Below, one piece after another: positions 8,297 to 16,406 of a stretch of DNA of 64,000 nucleotides. The translations under genes were made by a program, and so were the position numbers. The first letter of the stretch is position 1. Each line of letters opens with the position of its first letter. A model generated the notes under the pieces. That model worked only from the letters and a program-made list of their open reading frames with translations. It was not told the DNA's origin and did no database searches. The DNA lies in contig NZ_OY780939.1 of NCBI RefSeq assembly GCF_963675975.1, forward strand, positions 1,736,001 to 1,800,000. Reading direction: 5' to 3'. The DNA comes from Halarcobacter sp. GTDB lineage: Bacteria > Campylobacterota > Campylobacteria > Campylobacterales > Arcobacteraceae.

Positions 8297-9478
8297 TAGT
8301 TGTATATATCTAGGTCTTATTTCTTGTTCCTCTAGCAATGCTTTAAGTTCCTCTTTGTTTTGGTTAGCGTTAAAATTTTTTTTACTTAAATATTGTTCAT
8401 ATCTTTTATCTAGTAGTTTCAGTACTGTTTTAAACTCATTTTCTTCTTTTATTTTTCTTGGTAATTTTATATTTTCTTCTTGGTAGAGTTTATTAAAATC
8501 TGTATGGTAATTATACCACCAGTGGGTTACTGTAAGATAATGAATTGCAAACTGTTTACCTTGTTCACTAAAATAATCTGTTGTCAATGCACTTTTTCCT
8601 AATGTATCATTTAAAAGGTTTTCTAAATGTTTGTAGTTAAACTCTATTTGTCCTTTTAAGTAAGTTTCTACAACACTCATAAAATTTTCATACAAAAGAT
8701 TATGTGTATAGCACCAATATATAAAAGCATCTATTTTATTATCTGCGTAGAGATATTTTTTATTGGAGTTTCTATCTACAAATGTGTGAATCTCTAAATC
8801 ATCATCGTTATCATAAATAATATATTTTTCATTATTTGATAATTTTAAATAGGGAGAATGTTCTTGTAAAATCATTTGCTCTATAATGTCATATTCTTCT
8901 TTTGTATGGTTTTGTTTTTTAGATTGATCAATATATTCTTCAAAATCTTCCATCTCTTCTAATATTTGTTCCATATCACTTTGAGTAACATTATCAATAC
9001 CGTTATTAAATAATACTTCAATCATCTCTAATGAACCATAAATAACTGCTTCATCAAGTATACTAAATAATGTAAAACTATGGTATTCACTCAATGTATT
9101 ATATTCGCCATATTCTAAAAGTAATTCAAGAATATCTACTCTGTTCATCAATATTGCATTTTGAATAGGATATCTTGCATTTGTATCTTTAAAATTTAAA
9201 TTTGCACCATATTCAAGAAGTAACTTTATCCCTTTAATATCATACGATGAGCATATGGCTATAGATAAAATATCATCATTAACCTCTTCAATAAAACCAA
9301 ATTTAGGCGAAGCACCATATGTTAATAAAAGATATAATACTTCAATAGTACTTTTATTTAAAATAGCCAATTTTAAATAGGGGTTTTCGGATGAACCATC
9401 TGGATTGGCACCATCTTCTAACAAGGTTTTTACTAATTCAACATTTGATGTTTTTATTGCTTGTTCTAAAGAATTCAT
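8276..9478 (-). CDS. Ankyrin-repeat protein with extra C-terminal domain
   Basis: 400 residues. Residues ~1-140 carry ankyrin repeats (LVKTLLEDGANPDG, VLYLLLTYGASPKFG, GIKLLLEYGANLNF, ILELLLEYGEYNT). After an acidic linker (~175-200) comes a helical/aromatic domain (~225-330, with FIYWCYTHNLLYE and LTVTHWWYNYHTDFNKLY) that resembles small immunity-type domains; I cannot name it surely. It follows another ankyrin gene by 2 bp and both lie behind the GH-E toxin tip, so they are the candidate immunity genes. The C-terminus runs into the island repeat, so its last seven or so residues may be a recombination product. Confidence 0.75.
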   Translation of the reverse strand: MNSLEQAIKTSNVELVKTLLEDGANPDGSSENPYLKLAILNKSTIEVLYLLLTYGASPKFGFIEEVNDDILSIAICSSYDIKGIKLLLEYGANLNFKDTNARYPIQNAILMNRVDILELLLEYGEYNTLSEYHSFTLFSILDEAVIYGSLEMIEVLFNNGIDNVTQSDMEQILEEMEDFEEYIDQSKKQNHTKEEYDIIEQMILQEHSPYLKLSNNEKYIIYDNDDDLEIHTFVDRNSNKKYLYADNKIDAFIYWCYTHNLLYENFMSVVETYLKGQIEFNYKHLENLLNDTLGKSALTTDYFSEQGKQFAIHYLTVTHWWYNYHTDFNKLYQEENIKLPRKIKEENEFKTVLKLLDKRYEQYLSKKNFNANQNKEELKALLEEQEIRPRYIQLRITPTQ

Positions 9479-9480
9479 AT

Positions 9481-10002
9481 TTATTTTTTATATTTAATTA
9501 GAATATCATATACATTTTTAACTTGCTCAAATTGTAACAAACTTTCTTCAGAAACAATATCGAATGGCGTTTTCCCTACATTATTTTTATGATTAACATC
9601 AGCATGAAATTTCAAAAACAATTGAATAAGTTTATTCTCTTTATCTGTATAAGTTTTTAATGTTGTTTGAACTACCACTGTCCAAAGAGGTTGATTCCCA
9701 TATTTATCTTCAATAAAAAGGGATCTACTATTTTTTTCTAATATTGCTTTTGCAATATCTAGTTTATTATACTCTGCTGCATAGTGCAAAGGAGTAAAAC
9801 CATTTTCGTCTTGTAACGTAGTATCTATACCTTGCTCTATCAGAAATAATGCCATTCTATCTTTTTCATTGGCTATGGCACAATGTAACGCTGTATAATT
9901 AAGATCGTCATCTTTTTCGTTAATATCTGTACCTTGTTCTAATAACTCTTTTAACTCTTCTAAAGTACCAAACTCAACTATATCATATATTGTATCTTCC
10001 AT
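9481..10002 (-). CDS. Ankyrin-repeat protein, likely immunity to GH-E toxin
   Basis: 173 residues made of ankyrin repeats: LKELLEQGTDINEKDDDLNY, TALHCAIANEKDRMALFLIE, FTPLHYAAEYNKLDIAKAIL and a degenerate C-terminal unit NVGKTPFDIVSEE. No signal peptide; a cytosolic binding protein. GGAG stands 8-9 bp before the ATG. It begins 13 bp after the stop of the nuclease tip, the classical immunity position, and ankyrin proteins are known immunity partners of polymorphic toxins. The specific pairing is an inference. Confidence 0.78.
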   Translation of the reverse strand: MEDTIYDIVEFGTLEELKELLEQGTDINEKDDDLNYTALHCAIANEKDRMALFLIEQGIDTTLQDENGFTPLHYAAEYNKLDIAKAILEKNSRSLFIEDKYGNQPLWTVVVQTTLKTYTDKENKLIQLFLKFHADVNHKNNVGKTPFDIVSEESLLQFEQVKNVYDILIKYKK

Positions 10003-10015
10003 ATTTTTCTCCTTA

Positions 10016-10888
10016 TTAATTTATATCATGTTTTTTTGACATGTTTTCTGATGGACTTTCTGGATAATAATTTTTAGTATTACTATACTCATCTAAAAAC
10101 TTTTGTTTAGTAATTGTACAATTTCTATATTTCTGTAATAAACTTTTATAAGATTTTCCAGGTTTATGACCCATATGCCACTGATCAAATCTACTTTTGG
10201 TTTTATCCCATGTTAACACTTCTTGTGTGTGTGGATCACGAACTTTTCCATCTAATGATGTACTTTTCGCATTATTCCAAACAGTTTCTACAACTCCTTT
10301 TCTATAAGATGGTCTATTTTTTGTATATTCTTTAGCTCTTTTCTTTTTATTACATTTTTTCTTATCATTCTTTTTATCGTCTTTAACTTTTACTTGTTCA
10401 TTATCTTTTGCTGACTTAGTTTTTTTCTTAGATTGAGCTTTTTTACAATTATCATAAGGAGAACCCGGACCAATGTATTCTGGCTCAAGAACTATACCAC
10501 CTCTTTTTTCGATTTCTCCTAAAAACACATCAGTAATTACTGATTCAGCATATAATTTAACACCTTCAAATAAAAAACTTGGGATATTAGGCTTTTTCTT
10601 AAGTAAATTCTTAGGTTTAATCTTAATTTTAGAAGTAACTTTCTTTTTTTTAAGAAATTTAGAACAATCTTTTTTAGCAAACCCCAAAGCATCCACATAA
10701 TTAGTAGGCTCATTCCCAACATACCGATAAAAGTTATAATCCCCTGATAAAAACTCTATTGGGTCTTGGCTTAAAAACCTTTGACTTTTTGGGTCATAGT
10801 ATCTAGCTCTGTAATAGTAAAGATCATGAGAGTCAAACTCTCTTCCTGTATAACAATATGGATTGTATGTTTCTACAGTTTTTATGCA
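10016..10888 (-). CDS. Orphan Rhs tip with GH-E family nuclease toxin
   Basis: A 290-codon open frame with no proper start: it opens after an in-frame TAG in the repeat leader. Residues ~5-63 are the end of the Rhs core (YTGREFDSHDLYYYRARYYD, DPIEFLSGDYNFYRYVGNEP, then NYVDALGF), after which the toxin begins. A Lys-rich linker (~66-205) leads to a C-terminal HNH/Endo VII-type domain of the GH-E family: RPSYRKGVVETVWNNAK, then DPHTQEVLTWDK and the key FDQWHMGHKPG. The predicted action is DNA or RNA cleavage in a target cell. As it stands it can only be expressed after joining to a full rhs gene, or weakly from the internal GTG at 10696. Ankyrin genes follow. Confidence 0.88.
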   Translation of the reverse strand, partial: CIKTVETYNPYCYTGREFDSHDLYYYRARYYDPKSQRFLSQDPIEFLSGDYNFYRYVGNEPTNYVDALGFAKKDCSKFLKKKKVTSKIKIKPKNLLKKKPNIPSFLFEGVKLYAESVITDVFLGEIEKRGGIVLEPEYIGPGSPYDNCKKAQSKKKTKSAKDNEQVKVKDDKKNDKKKCNKKKRAKEYTKNRPSYRKGVVETVWNNAKSTSLDGKVRDPHTQEVLTWDKTKSRFDQWHMGHKPGKSYKSLLQKYRNCTITKQKFLDEYSNTKNYYPESPSENMSKKHDIN

Positions 10889-11119
10889 CTAGCATATTAA
10901 CATAATATTTATTATAAATAATTTATTATATTATTTGAAAATATCAATTTAAAAGTACTATAAAATATAAATTTCTTACACTATTTATAAGATATATGAG
11001 AGGTACTTAAAGTTGAGTTCTAATCTTTGATATAGTTGTAATAAACTTTAACTTTAGTGAGGTCTCCAACTTTGTTATAACTGTAGTTACAGTTTTTAGT
11101 TTATTAAAAGTGGAGATTC
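10889..11119 (-). repeat. Island repeat copy 6 (type B, full length)
   Basis: About 230 bp directly before the nuclease tip. Its AT-rich leader is nearly identical to that of copy 2, its middle block is type B as in copy 4, and the dyad is at 11063-11116. The outer GTGTGATTCT end is replaced by other sequence (ATAGTTTGCATC), unlike copies 2-5. Confidence 0.85.
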
Positions 11120-11176
11120 AATTCACATATAGTTTGCATCTTGATTGTTAAGAAACTATTTGAACCATTCAAAAAT

Positions 11177-11761
11177 TTAGTCATGACCAAAGAATACTAA
11201 CCCACGTTCACCATTAACTGAATTTTTTAATAATACACCTTCCATATGCAATAAATCTGGTTTATAGTCTTTAGGATAAGTAGTATTAGAAGATAACATT
11301 TTTAATTGATTATAAAATTTCTGGATATCTTTAGGAGAAAGAACAAAAAAATATGGACTAAAAGAATGATTTATAATCTCTTTTGGAAGAATAATAGATG
11401 ATTTACTCGTATTAAACCGAGTAAAATAATTATTTATAATTCCTTTTTTTGTTAGTTCTTTATTTGCATATAAAAGTGATTCTTCCCAATAAAACTCTAA
11501 ACTATTCATAGGTGATTCTTCTATAGATAGAAAGCTAAAAGGTACTTTTTGTGTTTGGTCTTCACTTCTTGGAATCATTGCATCTATTATTTGATCAGCC
11601 AATATATTTTTTTGTTCTTCTGTCTTTTTATTATTGAGAATTTTTATCTGTTTTGTAAAATCATTCCAATCAAAAGAAGAAACGTACCAACCAAAACCTG
11701 ATGCATAAGAAGGTATTATACAAGATAGATAGAATATTGATGCTATAAAAATTATTTTCAT
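11177..11761 (-). CDS. Exported protein of unknown function
   Basis: 194 residues with a signal peptide (MKIIFIASIFYLSCIIPSYA); the mature part begins SGFGWYVSSFDWNDFTKQI. The family is not recognised. It has an aromatic N-terminus and a helical middle, and no Cys pairs. It lies between a vgrG fragment and the nuclease tip with 3 bp to the upstream fragment, so it belongs to the type VI/Rhs island. A periplasmic immunity or effector-accessory role would fit the position but nothing in the sequence proves it. Confidence 0.6.
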   Translation of the reverse strand: MKIIFIASIFYLSCIIPSYASGFGWYVSSFDWNDFTKQIKILNNKKTEEQKNILADQIIDAMIPRSEDQTQKVPFSFLSIEESPMNSLEFYWEESLLYANKELTKKGIINNYFTRFNTSKSSIILPKEIINHSFSPYFFVLSPKDIQKFYNQLKMLSSNTTYPKDYKPDLLHMEGVLLKNSVNGERGLVFFGHD

Positions 11762-11764
11762 TTA

Positions 11765-12016
11765 TTAAATTTCCCTTTTACTAGTAGAGTTTTCATCTCT
11801 TAATTTGATTTTAACATCTATATCGAGTATATCTGAGATATCTATTTTTTCATCACTTACAAAGTCTATATCATATGAATAAGCTTGATTTACACCAGAA
11901 CTCCCAACAATTTGACTAATATTGTAAGAGCCATCATATACACCTTCTGTAGTATTTGATATAGTATTTCCAAGGAGAAATAAACGTGCAATAATTTTTT
12001 CTGAATTCTTTTCCAC
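11765..12016 (-). pseudogene. VgrG N-terminal fragment
   Basis: An 83-codon frame starting with GTG (AGGA upstream). Its second half, GVNQAYSYDIDFVSDEKIDI, then DILDIDVKIKLRDE, matches the first beta-structure of VgrG spike proteins, where the pattern is YxYxIxFxSxxxIDxxxLLG. Intact VgrG proteins are several hundred residues, so more than 85 percent is missing. It supports a type VI secretion origin for the neighbouring Rhs pieces. Family assignment is by motif only. Confidence 0.65.
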
Positions 12017-12119
12017 TAATAATCCTTTTTTAATCAGGTTGTAATACTAGCTTAAAAGATTTTAAAATATTATAAATTATAACTATATAAATTATTAAAA
12101 AATAAAAAAATTTTTTATT

Positions 12120-14360
12120 TTACTCCTCTTCAATATTAGTTTTTTCAACTTCTTCTTCAGAATTTACATTATCAATTTTTTTAGATTTTACCTTTTCTTT
12201 TCCTATGAATTTTTTTTCATCGGTATTTTTAACAACTGCTAAAGCAATATGTTGCGTTTGAATGGCAACTTCTCTTGTATGTGCAGCCACATTTGCATTT
12301 TCTTGGGTTTGTCCATCTAATTGTGTTATTGCATCATTAATTTGTTCTATTCCTGTTTGCTGCTCTTTTGAAGACATTTCTATATCTTTTATAATATCAA
12401 TGGTTTTAGATATATTTTCATTTAGATTAGAATATCCATCTATCATTCTATCAGCAATCTTTTTCCCATCGTTCGCTTTTATTGTCGCATGTTCGACTAA
12501 ATTTTTTATTTCATTTGCTGCTTCTGCGCTTCTGCTTGCCAAGTTTCTAACTTCTTGTGCGACTACTGAAAAGCCTTTACCTGCTTCTCCGGCAGTTGCA
12601 GCTTCAACTGCTGCATTTAAACTTAAAATATTTGTTTGGAAAGCAATTTGATCAATAATTGTAATTGCGTCATTGATTGCATTTACTTGTTGATCAATAT
12701 CATCCATAGAAGATGTAGTTTCTTGTGCTAATTTTTCTCCATCATTTGCCGAATTATTTAACTCATTTGCATATTTAGTCATTTTATCTACATTTTGAGT
12801 ATTATGTGTAATATTACTTGTAATTTGTTCTAATGCCGCCGCAGTTTCTTCTAATGAAGTTGCAGTATCATTTGATGAGTTTGTTAATACTTCAACATTT
12901 TCTAATAAAATATTTGCACTATCTTGTAGTGTTAAGCCCGTAGTTCTATTTTCTATAAGCATGTCATTAATAATTTCAGCAAGTGAATTTAAACCATTTA
13001 ATGTATCTCCACCTGTATTAGGTAGCCTATGTGTAAAGTCAAGCTCTTGGAATTTTTTTAATCCTTTTTGGATATCATTAATATTTGAAGCGATTCTATT
13101 ATTTAAAAGTTCTAGCATTTGATTAAATATATCTTTTAATTCAGCTAATGATTCATTGCTTGTGTCAAGTTCTATTTTTTCAGATAAAATTCCATCTTTA
13201 ACTTTATTTACTACTCTTTTTACATCTTCAATTAATAGGGCATCTTGTTTTAAACCATCTTCAATACTTTGAAGATATTTATTGAAATTAATAGATACAA
13301 CACCTAACTCATCTTTTGATTTTACTTCTACCCTAGAACTTACATCATTACTATTTAGAAGGTGCAATATTCCTTCATTTAATCTTTTTATTGATGATGA
13401 AATATCCATTGGTATTGCTATTGCAAAAACCACTACACAGATAATAATAAGTATAGATACTGTTAATAAGGTATTGATTAGATTTCCATTTAATTCAAAA
13501 ACCATTGACCCTGTTATATCTTGGTCTTTTTTAATGTATGATTTTATATCTTCAGATAATTTAGCTACTTCATTACCCAATATTGAGCATTCTTTAACTT
13601 TTGCTCTTTTTAATTTTATTATACTTTCTAATTTTGTTAAAGTTGTTTTATATATGTTACCCCATTTTATTACTTTTTTTAATTTATCCATTCGTGATTC
13701 ATCTTCTATAATATCAGCTACTTCATCTAACTGTTCTATAAAATCATTAATCTCTTTATTTGCTTGTTTTTCATCATCCTCTTTTTTGGAACTTAAATAT
13801 TTGATTGCATAAAACTTACTTGCAAGTATTGCACGTAATGCATAAGCTGTCTCTACTGCTACTTCTGATTTTCCACTGATATCTGCTGTTACCATTATAG
13901 AATTAAGTAGTGCTTCAATTTTTTTTCCACTACTAGTTAAAGTATTATTTATTAATTCATTTTGTGTATTAGTTAATTTAATTAGTTCATCAAATTTAAT
14001 TTTATATTTTGATAGTCCCTCTTGCATTTTTTTTACAAGGAGAGTTCTTTTGGGGTCTTGTACATTTTTTTGTGCTTGTGATATAAGATTTTCAGTTATA
14101 TTATAATATTTGTTAAACTCTTCTACATTTGTCTTTGAAGAAGTATTCAAATAATCTTTTACATTCATTCTAATAAGTAACATATTAGCTTGTACTCTAC
14201 TAGCTAAAATACTATTTTTTGCCATTTCTCTATAATCATTAAAACCAGTAGAAGATTTATTAAGACCGCTGATACTATAAGATGATAAAAAAGCTACCAA
14301 TATTGATATTATTGAAAATGAAATTATTAATTTCATTTTTATTGTCATGTTTTTAAGCAC
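12120..14360 (-). CDS. Methyl-accepting chemotaxis protein
   Basis: Transmembrane chemoreceptor of 746 residues. A first membrane helix (~residues 7-29) is followed by a long helical periplasmic region (~30-290) that resembles the helical bimodular sensor type, a second membrane helix ([20 protein letters not shown]), HAMP-type signalling helices, and the cytoplasmic coiled coil. The signalling tip near residues 565-610 is highly conserved ([35 protein letters not shown]). The start is GTG at 14360 with AAGGA 6 bp upstream. No pentapeptide tether is present at the C-terminus, which is an acidic Glu-rich tail. The ligand cannot be told. Monocistronic. Confidence 0.95.
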   Translation of the reverse strand: MLKNMTIKMKLIISFSIISILVAFLSSYSISGLNKSSTGFNDYREMAKNSILASRVQANMLLIRMNVKDYLNTSSKTNVEEFNKYYNITENLISQAQKNVQDPKRTLLVKKMQEGLSKYKIKFDELIKLTNTQNELINNTLTSSGKKIEALLNSIMVTADISGKSEVAVETAYALRAILASKFYAIKYLSSKKEDDEKQANKEINDFIEQLDEVADIIEDESRMDKLKKVIKWGNIYKTTLTKLESIIKLKRAKVKECSILGNEVAKLSEDIKSYIKKDQDITGSMVFELNGNLINTLLTVSILIIICVVVFAIAIPMDISSSIKRLNEGILHLLNSNDVSSRVEVKSKDELGVVSINFNKYLQSIEDGLKQDALLIEDVKRVVNKVKDGILSEKIELDTSNESLAELKDIFNQMLELLNNRIASNINDIQKGLKKFQELDFTHRLPNTGGDTLNGLNSLAEIINDMLIENRTTGLTLQDSANILLENVEVLTNSSNDTATSLEETAAALEQITSNITHNTQNVDKMTKYANELNNSANDGEKLAQETTSSMDDIDQQVNAINDAITIIDQIAFQTNILSLNAAVEAATAGEAGKGFSVVAQEVRNLASRSAEAANEIKNLVEHATIKANDGKKIADRMIDGYSNLNENISKTIDIIKDIEMSSKEQQTGIEQINDAITQLDGQTQENANVAAHTREVAIQTQHIALAVVKNTDEKKFIGKEKVKSKKIDNVNSEEEVEKTNIEEE

Positions 14361-14628
14361 AATTTTTCCTTTTATATATTGTAGGATTTGAAGAATAGAT
14401 GAATAACAAATATTTCAATTCATTATTATATTGAAGTTTATTTTATATATAGATAAGATAACTTAATATTTATTTAAAAATTTATATTAAAATTAATAAT
14501 AAATCTAAAAAAAATAAATATATAAATTTTATATGTCATTTTTATTAATTACACATTTTCTGCTTCCCATATCATTTTGAAGTATAAAAACAAATCTATC
14601 TTGACATAGATGATGAGTATGTATATAA
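14361..14628. other. AT-rich intergenic stretch
   Basis: Presumed promoter region of the chemoreceptor gene. The part near 14600-14628 can be read on the plus strand as DIDDEYVYK, out of frame with the FGE-like remnant that follows, suggesting that the decayed gene extended further left. Otherwise nothing recognised. Confidence 0.4.
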
Positions 14629-14772
14629 AATTATATTAGAGGGGGATCTTGGAGTTTCAGTGATCCATCATATTTTACAATTTCAAATAGTAAAATGACA
14701 TTTTATAATAATCCAAGCTATCAACATTATGATATTGGATTTTTATGTATTAGAAGAAGAAAAAGCAAATAA
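14629..14772 (+). pseudogene. C-terminal remnant of a formylglycine-generating-enzyme-like protein
   Basis: A start-less 47-codon frame after a TAA reads NYIRGGSWSFSDPSYFTI and ends YQHYDIGFLCIRRRKSK. The RGGSW and DIGFLCIRR motifs are the hallmark end of the FGE-sulfatase (SUMF1) domain. Upstream the homology appears to go on in another frame, so the gene is frameshifted and mostly deleted. In intact members this domain makes formylglycine or serves as a ligand-binding fold in serine-kinase and effector systems. Confidence 0.65.
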
Positions 14773-14785
14773 GCTTTTTCTTTTT
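14759..14785 (+). terminator. Bidirectional rho-independent terminator
   Basis: GAAAAAGC, loop AAATAA, GCTTTTTC followed by TTTTT: a perfect 8-bp stem with a U-tract on the plus strand and an A-tract before it that serves the minus strand. It overlaps the stop of the FGE-like remnant and lies next to the stop of the minus-strand gene at 14784. Confidence 0.8.
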
Positions 14786-15695
14786 ATTGGTAGTTTATAT
14801 ATGTTGGTTGTATTTGTATTTGTCTACCATTTGCAGGTTCCCAACCCAATATCTCTTTAGGTGTCATAATTCTAGTATCTGCATGATAAAATATTTTAAA
14901 ACCACTTTCTGCTATTTTTTCTTGTTCTTTATTGTATAGACTATTATAGATTTTTATTTTCACTGCTGGATTTCCATGTCCATCTATGTTGTAAATTAAA
15001 TCTATATTGTCATATTTTTTAACTTCTTCTTTTTTTCTTAACATTCTACTATGAAACATATGTACAATTAATTGTTTTTTCCCTAAATTATTATCTATAA
15101 TATAGTTGTTTATTAACTCTTGAGCTGCATTTAAATCTTCTGCAAAAATATGTCCTATATATTTACCAGGAGGATACTTTTTATGTTTTGGTATTTTAAA
15201 CTCAGGATCTAAAGCTAAATGAACATGGGGATATTTTAAGTATTTTAACACAGGTTTTAGTGCTTCAACAGGAGTGTTTGTTCCCATTTGTAAATCAATA
15301 AATACTTCAAAGTTTTCTTCTTTGGCTCTTAATATATAAGGCATCAAACTTTTTTCAGAAAGTCCTAACATATATGTATCTCTTCTACCTGGTTCTGAAG
15401 TTGCTAAGCCATATATAATATGAAATGCCATTTTTACATCAACTTTATTTTCTAACTCTTCTTCAAAGTATTTTTCTTTTTCTTTCATCTTTTTTACTAA
15501 TTCATCAATATTACTCTGACCTAAAATTCCAAGAGATTTTGTATTTGGTCTACCATAATACCCTATTAGTAAAGTCTCTTTTTTTATTGTCTCTTCATTT
15601 TTATTTTTTACTTCAGTTGGCTTGTCTTGAATATTTGCAAACAGATTTTGTGTAATGAATAAAAATACCAGTAAAAACTTAATCTTTTTTGTCAC
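14784..15695 (-). CDS. Exported conserved protein, barrel-like, unknown function
   Basis: 303 residues with a signal peptide (MTKKIKFLLVFLFITQNLFA; GTG start). The mature domain runs from a beta strand (ETLLIGYYGRPNTKSLGILG) through alternating strands and helices (DVKMAFHIIYGLAT, FEVFIDLQMGTN, VHLALDPEFKIP, LIVHMFHSRMLRK, KIFYHADTRIM). This is like a TIM barrel with acidic and His residues at strand ends, as in glycosidase-type folds. I do not recognise a named family. It lies 19 bp behind a membrane J-domain gene on the same strand, so the two may act together in envelope upkeep. Confidence 0.7.
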   Translation of the reverse strand: MTKKIKFLLVFLFITQNLFANIQDKPTEVKNKNEETIKKETLLIGYYGRPNTKSLGILGQSNIDELVKKMKEKEKYFEEELENKVDVKMAFHIIYGLATSEPGRRDTYMLGLSEKSLMPYILRAKEENFEVFIDLQMGTNTPVEALKPVLKYLKYPHVHLALDPEFKIPKHKKYPPGKYIGHIFAEDLNAAQELINNYIIDNNLGKKQLIVHMFHSRMLRKKEEVKKYDNIDLIYNIDGHGNPAVKIKIYNSLYNKEQEKIAESGFKIFYHADTRIMTPKEILGWEPANGRQIQIQPTYINYQ

Positions 15696-15714
15696 TTTTT
15701 ATTATTCCTTTTTT

Positions 15715-16203
15715 TTAGTTTCCATATGCTTTGAGTAAAACATCTTTATAATGATTTAACTGTTGCATCATAGTATCATCTTGGTCATTTATATCTGGAT
15801 GATACTTTCTTGCTAGTTCTTTATATTTTTTCTTTATCTCTTCTTTTGTTGGTGTTGACGTAAAACCAAAAAACTCTTTTGCTTTTTCAACTTCACCAAA
15901 TTGTGGTGGAGCATTGAAGTTTCCTCTTCTAAATTGTTCTTGAAACTGTTCAAAATCAAAATCATTTGAATTAAACCCAGTATTTGCTCTTGAAAAATCT
16001 TGTCCATTAAAAGTAAACCTAAATCCACTACTATTTTGTCTAAGTTTCTTTTTAAATTGATAAATCAAATAATAAGCTATTGATACTAATACAAAAAGAA
16101 TAATTAAAAATGTACCAAAATTTGTAAATATTAAATATAATATTCCAAAAAATATTGCCCATTTAATTAAACTTGAAATAAAGTACGATAATTCTCTTCC
16201 CAT
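15715..16203 (-). CDS. Membrane-anchored J-domain protein
   Basis: 162 residues. One or two N-terminal membrane segments (~12-50) are followed by a Gly/Phe/Asn-rich linker (~60-95, for example FTFNGQDFSRANTGFNSNDF) and a C-terminal J domain (~105-160) with the HPD motif in LARKYHPDINDQDD. Such proteins are DjlA/TerB-like co-chaperones that recruit DnaK to the inner membrane. The J domain being C-terminal and the anchor N-terminal matches the common type. It probably forms an operon with the exported protein downstream. Confidence 0.85.
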   Translation of the reverse strand: MGRELSYFISSLIKWAIFFGILYLIFTNFGTFLIILFVLVSIAYYLIYQFKKKLRQNSSGFRFTFNGQDFSRANTGFNSNDFDFEQFQEQFRRGNFNAPPQFGEVEKAKEFFGFTSTPTKEEIKKKYKELARKYHPDINDQDDTMMQQLNHYKDVLLKAYGN

Positions 16204-16406
16204 AATATAAAAATCCTATATATTTTAAAAGTGACATTATAGTATTTTATCTTAATTATTAGCTTTCATATAAAAACAAATTATTAAGTGTTACTTTAAT
16301 TGAAAATTTTAATTTTTTTTAAATAATTGCTACTTGTATGCTACTTTATCATATGTTTATCATTTTCTTGTTCTATCATTTTCTTTGATTAAACGAAGGA
16401 GATAAT

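Noticed and set aside
8206..11116. A conserved peptide frame through the repeat (STFNKLKTVTTVITKLETSL)
   Set aside because: It is open in several copies but has no start codon or ribosome site and ends at different places; AT-rich dyad sequence explains the open frame more simply.
1386..11119. Integron cassette array with attC sites
   Set aside because: The repeats precede single genes in one orientation and have dyads, but no integrase is in the window, the dyads lack the paired R/L core boxes, and Rhs core DNA is attached to two of them, which fits Rhs tip exchange better.
4127..11119. CRISPR array
   Set aside because: Repeats are 90-280 bp and spaced by kilobases with genes between; no short regularly spaced units and no cas genes.
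12262..12651. 129-codon plus-strand open frame
   Set aside because: Antisense shadow of the chemoreceptor signalling domain; no ribosome site.
13282..13812. 176-codon plus-strand open frame
   Set aside because: Antisense shadow of the chemoreceptor's periplasmic and HAMP regions; composition is that of reversed helical codons.
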